Shown one piece after another: positions 1 through 11,248 of a DNA stretch of 64,000 bases (position 1 is its first letter; every line of letters begins with the position of its first letter). The notes under the pieces are model-generated. The model worked only from the letters and a program-made list of their open reading frames with translations, was not told the origin of the DNA and searched no databases. This DNA comes from Hymenoscyphus infarciens. Its lineage: Eukaryota > Ascomycota > Leotiomycetes > Helotiales > Helotiaceae. The stretch lies in the NCBI GenBank assembly GCA_001414345.1, contig LLCB01000202.1, positions 45,411-109,410 on the forward strand, in the 5' to 3' direction. Made by a program: the position numbers and the translations under genes.

Positions 1-280
1 ACTGGAAACTAACCCCGGAAATTATCTAGGCTTCTTGGTGAATGGAGTTAAATATCTACAAATTATTTTGAATATAGACCTCCCCTTCTGGGGGTGGGGA
101 AGCTCGCAACCGAAATGTGGGGGTAGATCCCGAGGTCGGGAAATCTGCGGTTACTCTTCTCAAGCTTCCGCCGTTTGCCTTCCGACACCCTTTCTCCCGA
201 GTGAACTCACTCAACAACAACCCTCTTGCATTGTTTTCGGATTCTGCAGATTCTCTTCACGCCATATGTAGCTTTCCGCG

Positions 281-1619
281 ATGAAGGGTCTTGCCACTGG
301 CTTGCCAAAGCAATGTAGCTTCCGCGCTGCTCCCCTCACCGGAGTTGTGTGTCACAGAATCTCTTTGGGCTATTCACAACGTCCCCAATCGCTTGGAAGT
401 TCGCAGAGAATTCGAAATGTTTCCAGTAAAGCTAAGAGACCGAGGACTGCTATATTCTTTCCTGGTATGCTTCCTTCTCTCGTTCTTGGATTGGATTGCA
501 GCGGGCATTTAAACTGATAACCGGGAAACAGGACAAGGAGTTCAAAGAGTTGGCATGCTCACACCATGGCTCGAAGCCTTTCCCGCAACCGCAAAACCAG
601 CAGTCGAAGAAATCGATCACCTGCTAGGTTATAAACTTTCGAAGATAATCGAAGAAGGACCAAATAGCACACTCACCGCCACAGAAAACTCGCAGCCCGC
701 AATAATGGCCTCCTCCCTCCTCATCCTCCGAATACTCGAACGCGATTTCGGTTTCAAAACTGCAGAAAGAGTGGATGTCACACTGGGTCATTCTCTCGGG
801 GAATTTGCAGCACTAGTTGCTGGAGGATTCGTTTCCTTCGAAGATAGTCTATACCTCGTCCGTAAAAGAGCAGAAGCCATGGCAGAATGTTCACGTCGAG
901 CCTGTTCCGAATTCGGCGGAGAATACGGAATGGTAGCTCTTGTCACAGAACCGAATCATCTCGTCCCATTAATCGAATCGATCCACGAATTCCTCGGTTT
1001 CCACAGCGCGGGGTCGATATCCGAAAGCGCACAGGATGTCCCGCCTATCCAACAGGTTCTCATTGCGAATATCAATAGTAAGAATCAGATTGTTCTTAGC
1101 GGGAATATTGAGAGGATCAAGACTTTGCTCACGCATGTGAGACAGTTTGGGGGGCATGATCCGAGAGCTGTGAGGTTGAAGAGTGATAGTCCTTTTCATA
1201 GTCCGTTGATGAAACCTGCTGCTAGTGCGATGAGGAAGATGCTAGATGGGAAGAGTAGGGTTAAGGGGAGGGAGGGGGAGGATATCGTTTCGTTTCCGGG
1301 GAAAATGGAGTGTATTTCTAACGTGAGCGCGAGACCCTTTGAGAGTAAGGAGGATTTGAAGGATCTTTGGGCCAGACAGTGTGTGGAAACTGTTCGGTGG
1401 TGGGATTCGATCAAGTATCTGGACCAGGAGCAGTATGTTCGACGTTGGATTGGTATTGGACCTGGCAAGGTGGGGAGAAACTTGGTGGGGAAAGAGGTTG
1501 GTATGCGTGGGAAGGATGTCGTGAAAGGGGGTGGTGTTTGGGGAATCAGTGACCCAAAGGAGATTGAGGAAGTTTTGAGGGCCTTGGAGGAAACGGAGTC
1601 AATTGGGGATGAGGAGTAA
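281..1619 (+). CDS. MCT1: mitochondrial malonyl-CoA:ACP transacylase (FabD/Mct1 type)
   Basis: Two exons, 281-464 and 532-1619, with a 67-bp intron (GTATGC...AACAG). Joining them restores the family start motif FFPGQGVQRVGM and gives 423 aa. The catalytic serine lies in GHSLGEFAA (about 90 residues into exon 2). A conserved His follows in the SPFHSPLM motif, and QPAI, typical of FabD/MCT enzymes, precedes the serine. The first ~55 residues are basic and Ser/Arg-rich without acidic residues, as expected of a mitochondrial presequence. The family loads malonyl groups onto mitochondrial acyl carrier protein for type II fatty acid synthesis, the route to lipoic acid. The ATG at 281 is the first in frame. 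An overlapping ATG at 291 is in another frame. Function is inferred from family motifs and is secure. Confidence 0.92.
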
Positions 1620-3148
1620 TTGTGGTCTTTCTATGATTGAACGAAGAAAAGGTCCCGTTGGGGCATTTGACCAACCAGGTGAACTATGAGTACAATAAAT
1701 TCTAAGCAAAGTATTGAGTTGCAAATATACCCTCTTCTTTTTAGAAATTCTTAACAAGAAATGTTTCTGCAACGCTGTGTTACAAAGGGTCTCGTTCGGG
1801 TATTGAGTAAATGTACAGCAGTATATCAGATCTCGATATATATTAATACGATAATTGAAAAGGCCGATTATCAATACATATTTTTTTAGAACTAGTAGCT
1901 CGAGATAGTAAATATATAGTGCATAAGTTACTTTCTTTCAAACGTTATTTTCTTCCTACATGACCTTTATCTCCATGCCTTCACAGCAGTCACTTTCAAA
2001 GAACGAAGCATATTATTATAGTATTATAGTATCATATTAAGGTACTTCAATAATAAAAGAGTGCAAGACTTTTATAAAGAACCTCAATTGGAGTTCGGAA
2101 GATTCAAAGCAACAACTCTATTAGTCGTCAGTGGATTAATTCAATAGGTCCTCAATATATTTATCAAAGTCGTCTCACTCGAGGCGATATAATTTCACAG
2201 CACCCCTTGATAGCATGTCGATACAAGCAATGTCTAAGTCTGAGTCCCCGGAGTTCCTTTTGGCAAAGTAACATGATTAGCTTACGTGCTTAGCATGAGG
2301 TCTGGCAACCATTAGACTGACTTGTTTAGTGGGAGGCACCGAGGGCGTAACACCTTGGAGTGAAGTGCTCTCCTTTGAGCAACTTTCGGAGGTCCTACAC
2401 TGGATAGAAGCAAAAAGCTGGTTCTTGAAAGGTCTGTGAATGGCCTTTCAAATCAGTGAGGCTAGGGTCTTCAGACGAAACATTGGTGAGGGGTAGCAGT
2501 TGACTCAGTTCCTCGAATCGAGAGATCAGTTGCAAAGATGAGAGGAGCATTAGTACATAGAAAAATCAAAAAAAATGTAAACGCGAAGGTGATAAGAATG
2601 TTTGGATTCAGAGTAGCCGGTCGGTTTCTTCTCCCAGTATTCTAGCAACCCAGAACCGCAGTGCAAGCGGCACTGGATGGTTAAAGATAGTTTGTGTGGA
2701 GGGGTAAAGATGAAGGGAACTAATTATGAAGAAGGGGGGAAACCTCATCGCTTCCAAGGTGTGTTTGAAGCGAAACTCCGCCCCCGATGTCTAACGCCTG
2801 CCATGATAAGTGTGAATGCCTTTTTTTTTTCCGCCAATGTACAAACCAGAATGCTACAAACCCGTGAACGCCCTGGGATATCTGGGATAGTGATATTTGT
2901 GTTGTCCCTCCCTCATTCGTGAGTAGAGGATTTGTTTGTGTAATGATACCTCCCCAATTCCAACCCACCCCCGTGGTATATGCTGCAATGAAAACAGCCG
3001 TTGTATGAAACGCCTCCCCATTTCGTCTCAATAAGTATGTTGCCAAAGAGTGACACCGCACGCGCAAAGATGTCTCCATCCCAAATCATCTCACTGAGGT
3101 CGCGCCTCCACAAGAAGAGAGGCCCTCAGCTCCATACCGTAGACATGC
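1620..3148. other. intergenic, no gene recognised
   Basis: About 1.5 kb between the 3' ends of two convergent genes. It is AT-rich at 1680-2100 and more mixed after 2200. Short open frames around 2677-3113 exist on both strands but overlap each other, lack family motifs and look like chance. No RNA gene or repeat was recognised. Confidence 0.5.
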
Positions 3149-4037
3149 TTATGAGGTCGAATTAGCGGGCATATCCTCTTCGGGCAACTCCTGCACAATG
3201 TAATTGTCCCTTCTGTCGCCAAAAGTACCTTCGCCCGGGCCGTTGCGGATCACCTCTTCGGGGATATCCTTCTCCCATGGCTTTCTTCTTCGAGGTTGCG
3301 TAGGCTTGCTGGCCAAATGAGGGACCGTGATGGAGGGGATGTCTCGGATTCCTGGAATGGGTGCGCCGGAGGTGATGAGTTCAATGATTTCAGCGAAGGT
3401 GGGTGGGTAGGGTGCGGAAGCTTCTTGGGTGGGAGGAAGTTGAAGTTCATGAGTTGGATGAGGATTGGAGGACTCGGGTTTTGGGGCATCCAAATTCACT
3501 CCTTGAATTGAAGCTGAGGAGGAGTCTTTCTGACAGTCCGGACCCGAGGAGTTTGCTGAAGGTGTACTCATGTTGGCGGTGGAGAATGAAGTTGGTATTG
3601 AGGTTTGAGAGAACCGCTCGGGATAATTGTTGGTTAAGTATGTTTTGTAGGAATCAAAGTCAATAGTTGTCTTTTCCTTCCGGGATAAATAGAAGCACTG
3701 CGCGCGGAGTGTGAGGTCTTGTACTTGGGATGGAGCAGGATTTGGTCCTAGGATCGCAACAAGGCCTCCCTGTGGTGGAATTGTTTAGCCCGGTATCGGT
3801 TGTTGAGACGGAACGTGGGGCAAGATGTGAATGTGGTTATTCACTCAAGATAAAAGTGGGTTATATACAGAACGTGGTAGGACGAGATTGACTCTATTCA
3901 AGAATCAAGTGCCGAGGCGAGGATAGCCTCGAATCTCCCAGTAAGCTTACCTGGAATTGTTTATCGTTCTCCCAATCGTAATTCTCAAGTTTCTGGAAGA
4001 TATCATTATCCCCCGTAGCCTCTGAAGAATTTGCCAT
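3149..4037 (-). CDS. PEX39: PEX39-like peroxin (PTS2 import co-factor), KPWE motif
   Basis: Two exons on the minus strand: 4037-3951 (29 codons) and 3769-3149, with a 181-bp intron (GTAAGC...CACAG), giving 235 aa. Exon 1 carries the family signature FQKLENYDWENDKQFQ. Exon 2 opens with GGLVAILGPNPAPS and LTLRAQCFYLSRK. Residues ~151-174 hold PPTFAEIIELITSG and PIPGIRDIP, and residues ~192-195 are KPWE inside a basic stretch (RRRKPWEKDIPEE). In the recently described PEX39 family (yeast Yjr012c) the conserved N-terminal region and the KPWE motif bind Pex7, supporting import of PTS2 cargo into peroxisomes. The exon containing the later ATG at 3571 is open on its own, so a naive call would give a 140-aa truncated protein lacking the N-terminal module. 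The gene is divergent from SCD6 with 379 bp between start codons. Family assignment rests on motifs recalled, not on a search. Confidence 0.8.
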
Positions 4038-4416
4038 TGTGCTTTGCTTTGTAATGTTTAGGTGGTTGAGGGTGCACAATAACCTTGAATGGCCTTGGAT
4101 TGATGTTGTTGTTGATCCCAAGTAAGGCTGAGCTGAGAAGCTGTCTCCACCAATACCCACCAAGTCACGTGTGGCGGTGAACCCACTTGTGGTTAGGCGA
4201 GGCGACAAAGGTCAAACCCCAGCCTTTTTCCTTAACCATCACATAAACCTCAACCCATTCTCCCATCCGCAAACACCCTTCTCCCTCTTCCTTTCTTTCG
4301 CGATATTGTTCGCGGCATCATTGTGCGCGTGCAGACTACAGCTACCGCTCTTCTCCCACCCCCCCTTGGTCGCTTCTCACGCTTGCTGTGAGCTCTTCGC
4401 AGTCCCCGCAAACACC
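4038..4416. promoter_or_regulatory. bidirectional promoter between PEX39-like and SCD6 genes
   Basis: 379 bp separate the two divergent start codons. The SCD6-proximal half is pyrimidine-rich (4220-4380, with CCTTCTCCCTCTTCC-like runs), as is common just upstream of fungal start codons. No TATA box is evident. Confidence 0.55.
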
Positions 4417-6390
4417 ATGTCCGAATTCTTAGGGTAAGATCATAGCCTGGATCCAATTCAGATTAGCTGGAAGCTAACATGCGCCGATGGAAGAGCGAGG
4501 ATATCTCTGGTATCCAGGAGCGACATTAGGTAAGAGACTTGTGGTTCCAATCTGAATTTTCACGCGCGCTGACTTGGTCAACACAGATATATTGGCACAC
4601 TCCACGAGATCAACTCAGAGGCCTCGACGGTCGCACTAGAGAATGTATCGTCATTCGGCACAGAAGGGCGAAAGCAGAACCCCGAAGAAGAAATCGCGCC
4701 TTCCGATAGCGTATACGAGTACATCGTCTTCCGCGGTAGTGATGTGAAGGATCTGCGCATCGAAAGATCACCGAGTCCAGAGCCCAAACGCCCCCAGGTT
4801 CCCAATGACCCTGCTATCCTCGGTGTAAGTCATACTCCTTTCGCATATCGAATACCTTCTTCGATCTTGTCCTGCTTATGTGATGAAAAATTCCGGATGT
4901 TAACTCATATTGTCTCCGAGAGCGCAAAACCATGTGGAGATTTCCGTTGCCTTCCTTCTGATTAAAGCTATACACATATAAATCTGCTTGAGGATTTAAC
5001 ATGCAACATCATACTGATATCTTGTACGCAGGGAACTCGGCCAGCACCTCAAGCTCAAACTTCTCAAGGTCCCCTAAGACAAGCTCCGAATCCACAACAA
5101 GGTCCTTCGCCGGCAGCTCCCCAACAACAACAACAGCAAGGTCCACCACCGGGTGTTCCACCATTTCCTCAACACCAACAATTCCCTCCACCGTTCTATC
5201 CTCCTCCGCCAGCCGGATGGGGACGCGCTGGTCCTCCAGGCCCTTCCGGCTATCCTGGAATGCCACCGTTTGGTGCTCCACCTGGTTGGTATCCACCTCC
5301 AGGACAAGGATTCCAACCTTTCCCATACGGTTATCCTCCACCACCGGGTCAATTCCAACAAGGCCAGCAAGGCCAACCACCCAAGCCTGCGCCAATTGGT
5401 CCTGGCGCAAACAAGCAAGCTGCACAAGGTCCAGTTGCTCAGCCAATTGACAAGCAAAGCGAACCAAAGAGCTTGGCCAAGCCGGCGGAAATGGCTGCTG
5501 CCGCTGTTCAGAAGGCCCCCACACCACCAACTGTATCCGAACCCTCTCCTCCAACTACCGAATCAAAGCCATCCACTTCGCAAAACAACACACCTGCTGG
5601 TCCATCGAAGTTAACTCCAAGTGGCCCTAAAAACAACAATCGCATTCAGCCAGCACTCCCATTGCAAAGTCCAGCCGCCCCCAAAGCGCCATTGGCCAAT
5701 GTTGCAAACGCAACTACTAATACCGAGTCAACTCTCAAAGATGCCACTGCTGCTGCAACTGCTGCTGTGGCCGCGGCGATGGCTAAACTTCCACCTGCTG
5801 GCGGACAGGCAAATGGAAACAATGTGGACAACTTGTCAAAGAAGGTCAACGAGATGAGAATTAATGAACCAACTCGTGCCCCTCGTCAGCCAACTGGCGC
5901 GGGTGGTTTCAACACAGGGAGAGCACCACGCGGTGGACGAGGTGGTTCGAGAGGTGGTGTTGCTCCAAAAGTGGAAGTTCCAGCCACCGATTTTGATTTT
6001 GCAGAGTCCAATGCGAAGTTCAACAAGCAAGACTTGGTTAAGGAGGCTATTGCTGGATCACCTGGAGAGCATGTCCCGGAAGCTTCACCCGAACCAGAAG
6101 TACCAGTGGGCGGATATAATAAATCAACTTCATTCTTCGATAACATCTCATCTGAGAGCAAGGATCGAGCTGACGCCGGAAGCTCAAGACCAGGTGGACG
6201 AGAGTGGCGCGGTGAAGAGCAAAAGAAGAACCTTGAGACCTTTGGCCAAGGTAGTGTTGATAATGGCTACCGCGGCGGTTATCGTGGACGAGGACGTGGA
6301 CGTGGATATCGAGGCCGCGGATATGGAGGTCAAACACGTGGCCGAGGAGGTTATCGTGGACGGGGCGATGCGCAAACCATTGTGCAATAA
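4417..6390 (+). CDS. SCD6: Scd6/Sum2/LSM14 family translational repressor
   Basis: Four exons: 4417-4433, 4494-4529, 4587-4824 and 5032-6390, giving 549 aa. Introns are 60, 57 and 207 bp with GT-AG ends, and all joins keep frame. The tiny first exons assemble the Lsm14 fold: ARISLVSRSDI, then YIGTLHEINSEASTVALENV and SFGTEGRK. A long Pro/Gln/Gly-rich linker follows. The C-terminal half has the complete module order of the family: FDF motif (TDFDFAESNAKFN, ~residues 417-430), FFD box (YNKSTSFFDNIS, ~460-475), TFG box (KKNLETFGQGS, ~491-504) and an RGG tail (~510-542). Family members bind eIF4G or Dhh1, repress translation and promote decapping in P-bodies. The RGG tail is a usual arginine-methylation site. 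Assignment is secure. Confidence 0.93.
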
Positions 6391-7610
6391 TTCCACTAAG
6401 GACTGGACTCCCAAAACGGCTAATGACGAATCGAAATTTCTTTTGCGTTGTATCAAAAGTTGCTAGCGACGAACTCACTGTTTCGGAAAGGACGAATCGA
6501 TATTCGCTTTTCTACCGGGCTTTGGGTATCACACAATGCCACCATGTGCAGCATCATGGGAGTATTTTCGGTGTGCTTGTGTTTATTATTGATTCTTTTT
6601 CTTTTCTTTTCTTTTTAAACTGTACCATCAGGGACAAGTTACGGACTCTATCGCTGCAGGGTATAACGAAAATTACCGAATATGTGCAACGATGTTGGTT
6701 GGATGGCGCTTAGCGAAGGTCTGATCTTTGAATGACTGATGGTGGAGTCACAGATAACGAATGGAGTAAGGGGGTCAGCTTGCTATTCAAAGCACCGTTT
6801 CTCTCATAAGGGCGGAATGAGTGTATACCATGATGTGAGTGGGGGATGAGATAGCAATAATGGCTTCTGAGGGCCTAAATGGATGTGGGCTGGGCACGAT
6901 TAGTTACGGATTTTGTGCATCGCACGCATGGAAAATCAATAAAACAAACCTTCATACCGCACTATCTCTATCTGCTACTTGTGTTATGGTTGATGTCTCG
7001 TTGTTTCAACTTTATAGGATAATCTAAACTATTAACCCAGATGATTTAGGAGAACGGAAGTTATTTGTTCCAGATGCCTGGAACAATGTTCCAAGCTTTT
7101 AGGATTCATCCTAGAAAACTCGAACAATGAGCTGGATAGGCAGGTAAGAATCTGATGTGTATCCATCCGCTATGGATTCCAATCACCTCTTTTCCCTACG
7201 CCCATACTACTATAACATCCAACACCACAAGATATCCCTCATCATGCGTTTTCGTTCAATCCAACAACAGAGGAAAGTCCTCCGAGATTTCTCGTACATT
7301 TCAATGCTTTTGAACTGGATTTGCGCTTTCCTGGAATGGGACCAGCAATGTTGCTATTATTTGGAATAACGAGAAGCCGGATTATTCTAAATTTTTGAAA
7401 TAATAATTGCGATTATCCTACACCGATTCACACAATACCTAGAAAAGGCAAGAGGGAGTCTATTGCATATGCATTTTTATTGTCTATAGTAACCATCCCA
7501 TCGACCCCTCCAAGTTCGCTGTCATTGAAATGCATACGCGAAAATGGCCCTTCATGCGGTTCTTGAACGACTTTTCCATGAGAGTCGACAGCTGTTCTTA
7601 TTCTCTCAAC
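6391..7610. other. intergenic, 3' UTR of SCD6 then nothing recognised
   Basis: The first ~200 bp contain T-rich stretches suited to a 3' UTR (TTTTCTTTTC near 6600). The rest has no conserved reading frame, RNA gene or repeat that I can see. Confidence 0.5.
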
Positions 7611-8264
7611 TTAAATCAACTCTTTCTTCGCAACCTCCACGAATTCACTCTCCTTTGGGGTATTGGTGCAGCAAAGCAAAAGTCCCACATCGTCAGAACA
7701 CTCAACATCTCCTTCCTTCCCGCCGGCCTCCTTGTTCAATGTCTTTCTCTCCCAAGCCGGGCAGACCTTCTTGTCTTCAGAGACAGGCTTCAAATGCTCG
7801 ACGATGGTGGTAGTTCTCTTCATCTTATTCCAATCGTCATGGTGTGAGACGCTTTCATATCTCTCATCGAATTTCTTTTTGTTGTCTGACTCTGGGAACT
7901 GATTGATTCTCGAGTGTAAAAGGCGGATGGACTTTCGAAGGCTTTTGCAAGGAACGGGATTAGGAGGTTTCTTGCTGAAAGCGATGCAGGTGGAGACTAT
8001 TGCGACGAAGACTAGCAGGATTATCAGGGCAGCACCGAGCCAAGTTGCAATGAACCAGAAGATGTTGGAGAGTGTGGCGAAGAATGTGGGCTTTGGTACG
8101 AAAGCGGTTTTCTCCACGAATTTAATGATTGTTTGAGGCATGGTTGTGTTGGTGAGTGTATGGCAGTATTTGAGGAGGCCAGGGGTGTTTTTTGTGAGGT
8201 CGAGATGGAGACCAGGCATGATTCTGTCGAGGCCCAGCTTGAAGACAGGGTTTGGGCAAGGCAT
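7611..8264 (-). CDS. small single-pass membrane protein, unknown family
   Basis: 217 aa from ATG 8264. ATG 8219 is an alternative, leaving out 15 residues. The order is a short N-terminal region with a CHTLTNTT segment (two possible N-glycosylation sites), one strong hydrophobic segment around residues 60-92 (SNIFWFIATWLGAALIILLV), then a soluble basic/acidic tail of ~120 residues. The tail has the landmarks CKSLRKSIRLL, FDERYESV and a Cys-rich stretch (LLLCCTNTP). I do not recognise the family. The same landmarks recur in the ORF at 9116-9604 (SLRRSI, FHERYDD, a GCGD/CCQE Cys-rich end), so the two are tandem paralogues. No intron is required. The coding status is supported mainly by that similarity. 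Confidence 0.6.
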   Translation of the reverse strand: MPCPNPVFKLGLDRIMPGLHLDLTKNTPGLLKYCHTLTNTTMPQTIIKFVEKTAFVPKPTFFATLSNIFWFIATWLGAALIILLVFVAIVSTCIAFSKKPPNPVPCKSLRKSIRLLHSRINQFPESDNKKKFDERYESVSHHDDWNKMKRTTTIVEHLKPVSEDKKVCPAWERKTLNKEAGGKEGDVECSDDVGLLLCCTNTPKESEFVEVAKKELI

Positions 8265-9115
8265 GGTGGGCAGTCGTTTGGGTGTTTGTTTGATGTGGTG
8301 ATTGATGGAATGATAAATCTAGGTGGATGGATTTCGTATGGATGGGAGGGGACATGGGAAGATATATGTGGGAGCGTAGGGCGGTGCGCATTGCGGTGTT
8401 AGCGTGAGCTTATCGCTATAATGGCTACGCTAAAACCCCGAGCCTTACTAGAAACAGGGTTGAATTTCTAAGCTTCACTAGCAAGTGAAGCTAAGGAGGA
8501 AAATAACAAACGAGAAGTTTTGAATATTACACCCTAGATCTAATTATCGCAACATAATTATATAATTTAGTAAGAATCGAGCTCCGACACTCCTTGTAAG
8601 CCTAGGAAAGAGCCCATTTCTAGGGGCGGGTACTGTTGCCTAGGTGTGAGAATGGTGGCGCAGCCACTCACAATTTCACGTTAAAATATTGAGATTCACT
8701 TTTTCCTTCAAGAATGAATATCATTACGACAAGAGGTAAATACTCTTAGTCTACTTTCTCCGGTTGTACAGCGCATCGGTGAATTACATGTTCTGTCGTT
8801 CTCGCTTATACCGAGGGTGAATAATCAGCTAGACACTTTCCATTATCTAATTGTTCTCGCACTCTTACACGAATCAAGATAATCTTCAATATTCTAGCTC
8901 TTTAAGGCGATTGAAATCTTACTTGAACAATGTGGAACGGAGTAGAATAGAATTGTTGCCACTTTACGAATCCCGGTACCCCTGGAGAAGTGCGAGTTTT
9001 GATTGTAAAACAGGTATTTATATTCGATTCGCTGACTCGGGGGAGACTACCCTTATTATACCAAAAAGAAAACACAGAAAATTGTGATTCATCCTGTAAG
9101 TGTGCTTGGCACCTT
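8265..9115. other. intergenic, AT-rich
   Basis: Contains 'agcttcactagcaagtgaagct' type short palindromes near 8470-8495 and otherwise AT-rich sequence. Short frames at 8851-9223 have no landmarks. No gene was recognised. Confidence 0.4.
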
Positions 9116-9604
9116 CTAAACTCCAACCACCTTAGCTTCCATCTCGCCCTCCTGGCAACATCTATCAACCACACGCCCCACCACATCACCACAACCCGTT
9201 CCCTCCTCCTTAGCCTTTTGTAACAAACATGGAAGAACTCTACTCCCAGCTTCCAATACCCCTAAGTTCTCACTGATGGTAATAGTTCTCTTCCCCGTCC
9301 TCGAATCATCATACCGCTCATGAAATCCATCCAGCGTCCAACCCAAGTGTATTATGCTTGTCCCTTGCCTTACCAATGTTATGATGGAGCGTCTCAGACT
9401 GGGACATAATATGGAGATTTTCGTCTGCTTTGATAGGATGAGGTAATTTATCTTTGTGACGATGAAGAGGACGTAGAGAGTTGACAAGAGGCCGATCATT
9501 GCGAAGATCCACATTACAAAGAAAAAGGGGCTTGCGAAGGGACTTTTCGGGGGGATTGAATTGTTGGTTATGGTGCTGCAGTACTCGCCCAAAAGAAGCG
9601 TCTA
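9116..9604 (-). pseudogene. paralogue of the 7611-8264 membrane protein, lacking an ATG start
   Basis: An open frame of ~160 codons follows a TAG at 9604 but contains no ATG before the hydrophobic segment. The first candidate codon, at 9592, is TTG. The landmarks match the neighbour in order: EYCSTITNN (compare KYCHTLTN), a transmembrane stretch (FFFVMWIFAMIGLL), CPSLRRSIITL, GFHERYDDSRTGKRTITISE and a Cys-containing tail. Either a first exon upstream has been missed (a TTAG acceptor lies at the frame's start) or the 5' end is lost. The upstream DNA (9605-10100) is AT-rich and degenerate, which favours a decayed copy. Same strand and orientation as the paralogue, 851 bp apart. Confidence 0.5.
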
Positions 9605-10361
9605 ACCACTTGACTTTAACCCGTTTTATATGAATACCTTTATATAACGTAAGTATTAGCAAATGTCGCAATCCAAAAATGGCTAGGCTACACTTGAATC
9701 TTAATTTTCATATAAGTTCTAACTTAAGTTTGCAGCGAAATGAAGAGAGAAATCGCCTAAGCTAGAATATGCTAAAATTGAGTCGCCATTTCTTTCGATA
9801 TGGAGTTTTAGCATTGAATCTGGGATTATTCCCTCTTCAATTACATCACTGTAACATTATTTTCGTTGAGAGATTATCAAATGACCAGTTTACGAGGTCA
9901 GCTATCCTTAGTACAGGGCGTGGCCATAACTCGTAATCTTACACTCTAGTTGCCAAATTGAGGCACACAAACGCCGTTACTCTCCCTTCCCCTAATTAAA
10001 AGATAGTGTAAACGCTAAATTGTATGACGGCCTCGCCGAAAAGCTAGTTTTACGCTACATTTTGACTAGGGGAGGGGAGAGCACGACAAAACGATTGAGC
10101 ACGTGGGAAATATGAATTACTTCAGAGTTCATTACTTAACTTAACTTAACTTAACTAAAAACTGCTCTAATTTCATTCTCAAATCATAATTCATCGATAT
10201 AAAGTCAGTCCTCCCACATTTTTTCTTTCTCTTTGCTCCTTCGACGAAATCTAGAACACCGCTGCCAATATCAAGACCGCGTTTCCAACCCTCAATCCTG
10301 CCATTTGGTCTAGTTGGCTCAGCTCGCACAAGTAAAAAACAACCACCATACCTCAAACAAG
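9605..10361. other. intergenic, AT-rich, with (CTTAA)n microsatellite
   Basis: Degenerate AT-rich sequence. A short tandem repeat of CTTAA, four to five copies, lies at ~10136-10157. Nothing coding was recognised apart from the promoter region of the next gene. Confidence 0.45.
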
Positions 10362-10721
10362 ATGTTCTCAGCAGCAGCAACAAAGGAAGCTCTCCAAGCT
10401 TTCTATCACTGCACGATCCAACCAACCCCTCTCGAAGAAACACCCACGCCAGCGCGCTTCAATACACATATGCTGGTTTTCGCGTTCTGTTTTATCTTCT
10501 TTGCTTACCAACAAATTCGGGAAAATATTGCCTCTTTACTCGAAATCCACACATTGGAGCTTAAGATGGAGGCCTTGAAGACGGAGAGAAATGATTTAGA
10601 GGAGAAACTCAACGCCGCCGGGAAGGAAATCAAGGCCGCAGCAGAAGCTAAAGTCGCTGAGAAGCGGGAGAAGGAGGCCGATGACGAATATGAGGTTTTG
10701 ATAGATGGAAAAGGAGCTTAA
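10362..10721 (+). CDS. small membrane protein with cytosolic coiled coil, unknown family
   Basis: 119 aa from ATG 10362 in a good context (ACAAGATGT). It has a ~35-residue N-terminal region containing FYHCTIQPTP, one hydrophobic segment (MLVFAFCFIFFAYQQI, about residues 44-59), then a Lys/Glu/Ala-rich predicted coiled coil from residue ~65 to ~108 (LELKMEALKTERNDLEEKL and following) and an acidic end. The topology (short ectodomain, one TM segment, helical tail) is shared with the three neighbours, though sequence similarity is weak here. I do not recognise the family. Codon bias and context make it a plausible real gene. Confidence 0.55.
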   Translation: MFSAAATKEALQAFYHCTIQPTPLEETPTPARFNTHMLVFAFCFIFFAYQQIRENIASLLEIHTLELKMEALKTERNDLEEKLNAAGKEIKAAAEAKVAEKREKEADDEYEVLIDGKGA

Positions 10722-11248
10722 GCTGTGTTAGTGGGAATTGTTAGAAACGGAGAGTGCGCTAAGTTGAAATAACTCCAGTCGGCCTCGCTTAGTTTCGTCA
10801 CACTGCACACCATCACAATTCCGTAATACTGCCACAATAAAAACCCTCGTTCAAACATAATATGCAAACATTTTGAATTAATTCAAATTTTCGTGTTCTT
10901 CTGGTGCTTTCAAAGTGAAAAATTATATTTTGTACTTGACAACTACATAGGATTTGGCTACTTAGTAACTTCCAAAAATCCTTCCTAGGCTGGAGTCGGT
11001 TGTTTTATATTATCCAACAAACACCTCTAGATTTATCTCATAACGTGTACTTATGAAGTTTAGTATACTCCCCGGAAGAAACCCGTTGTGGGTCGGTGTG
11101 TGGAGAGTATACTCGGCTAAGCGATGGTGCTGACGCTGTTCAGCAGAAAAGGGGATTATATCATGGTAGATTTTGAGAACTAGAGGTTATAATAACCATT
11201 ACTCTTCCATCCCTCCTCCCAACAATCGTTCGATCCCTCCAAACAAAA

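Noticed and set aside
5009..5554. Long minus-strand open frames opposite SCD6
   Set aside because: They arise from the repetitive Pro/Gln codons of the SCD6 linker on the other strand.
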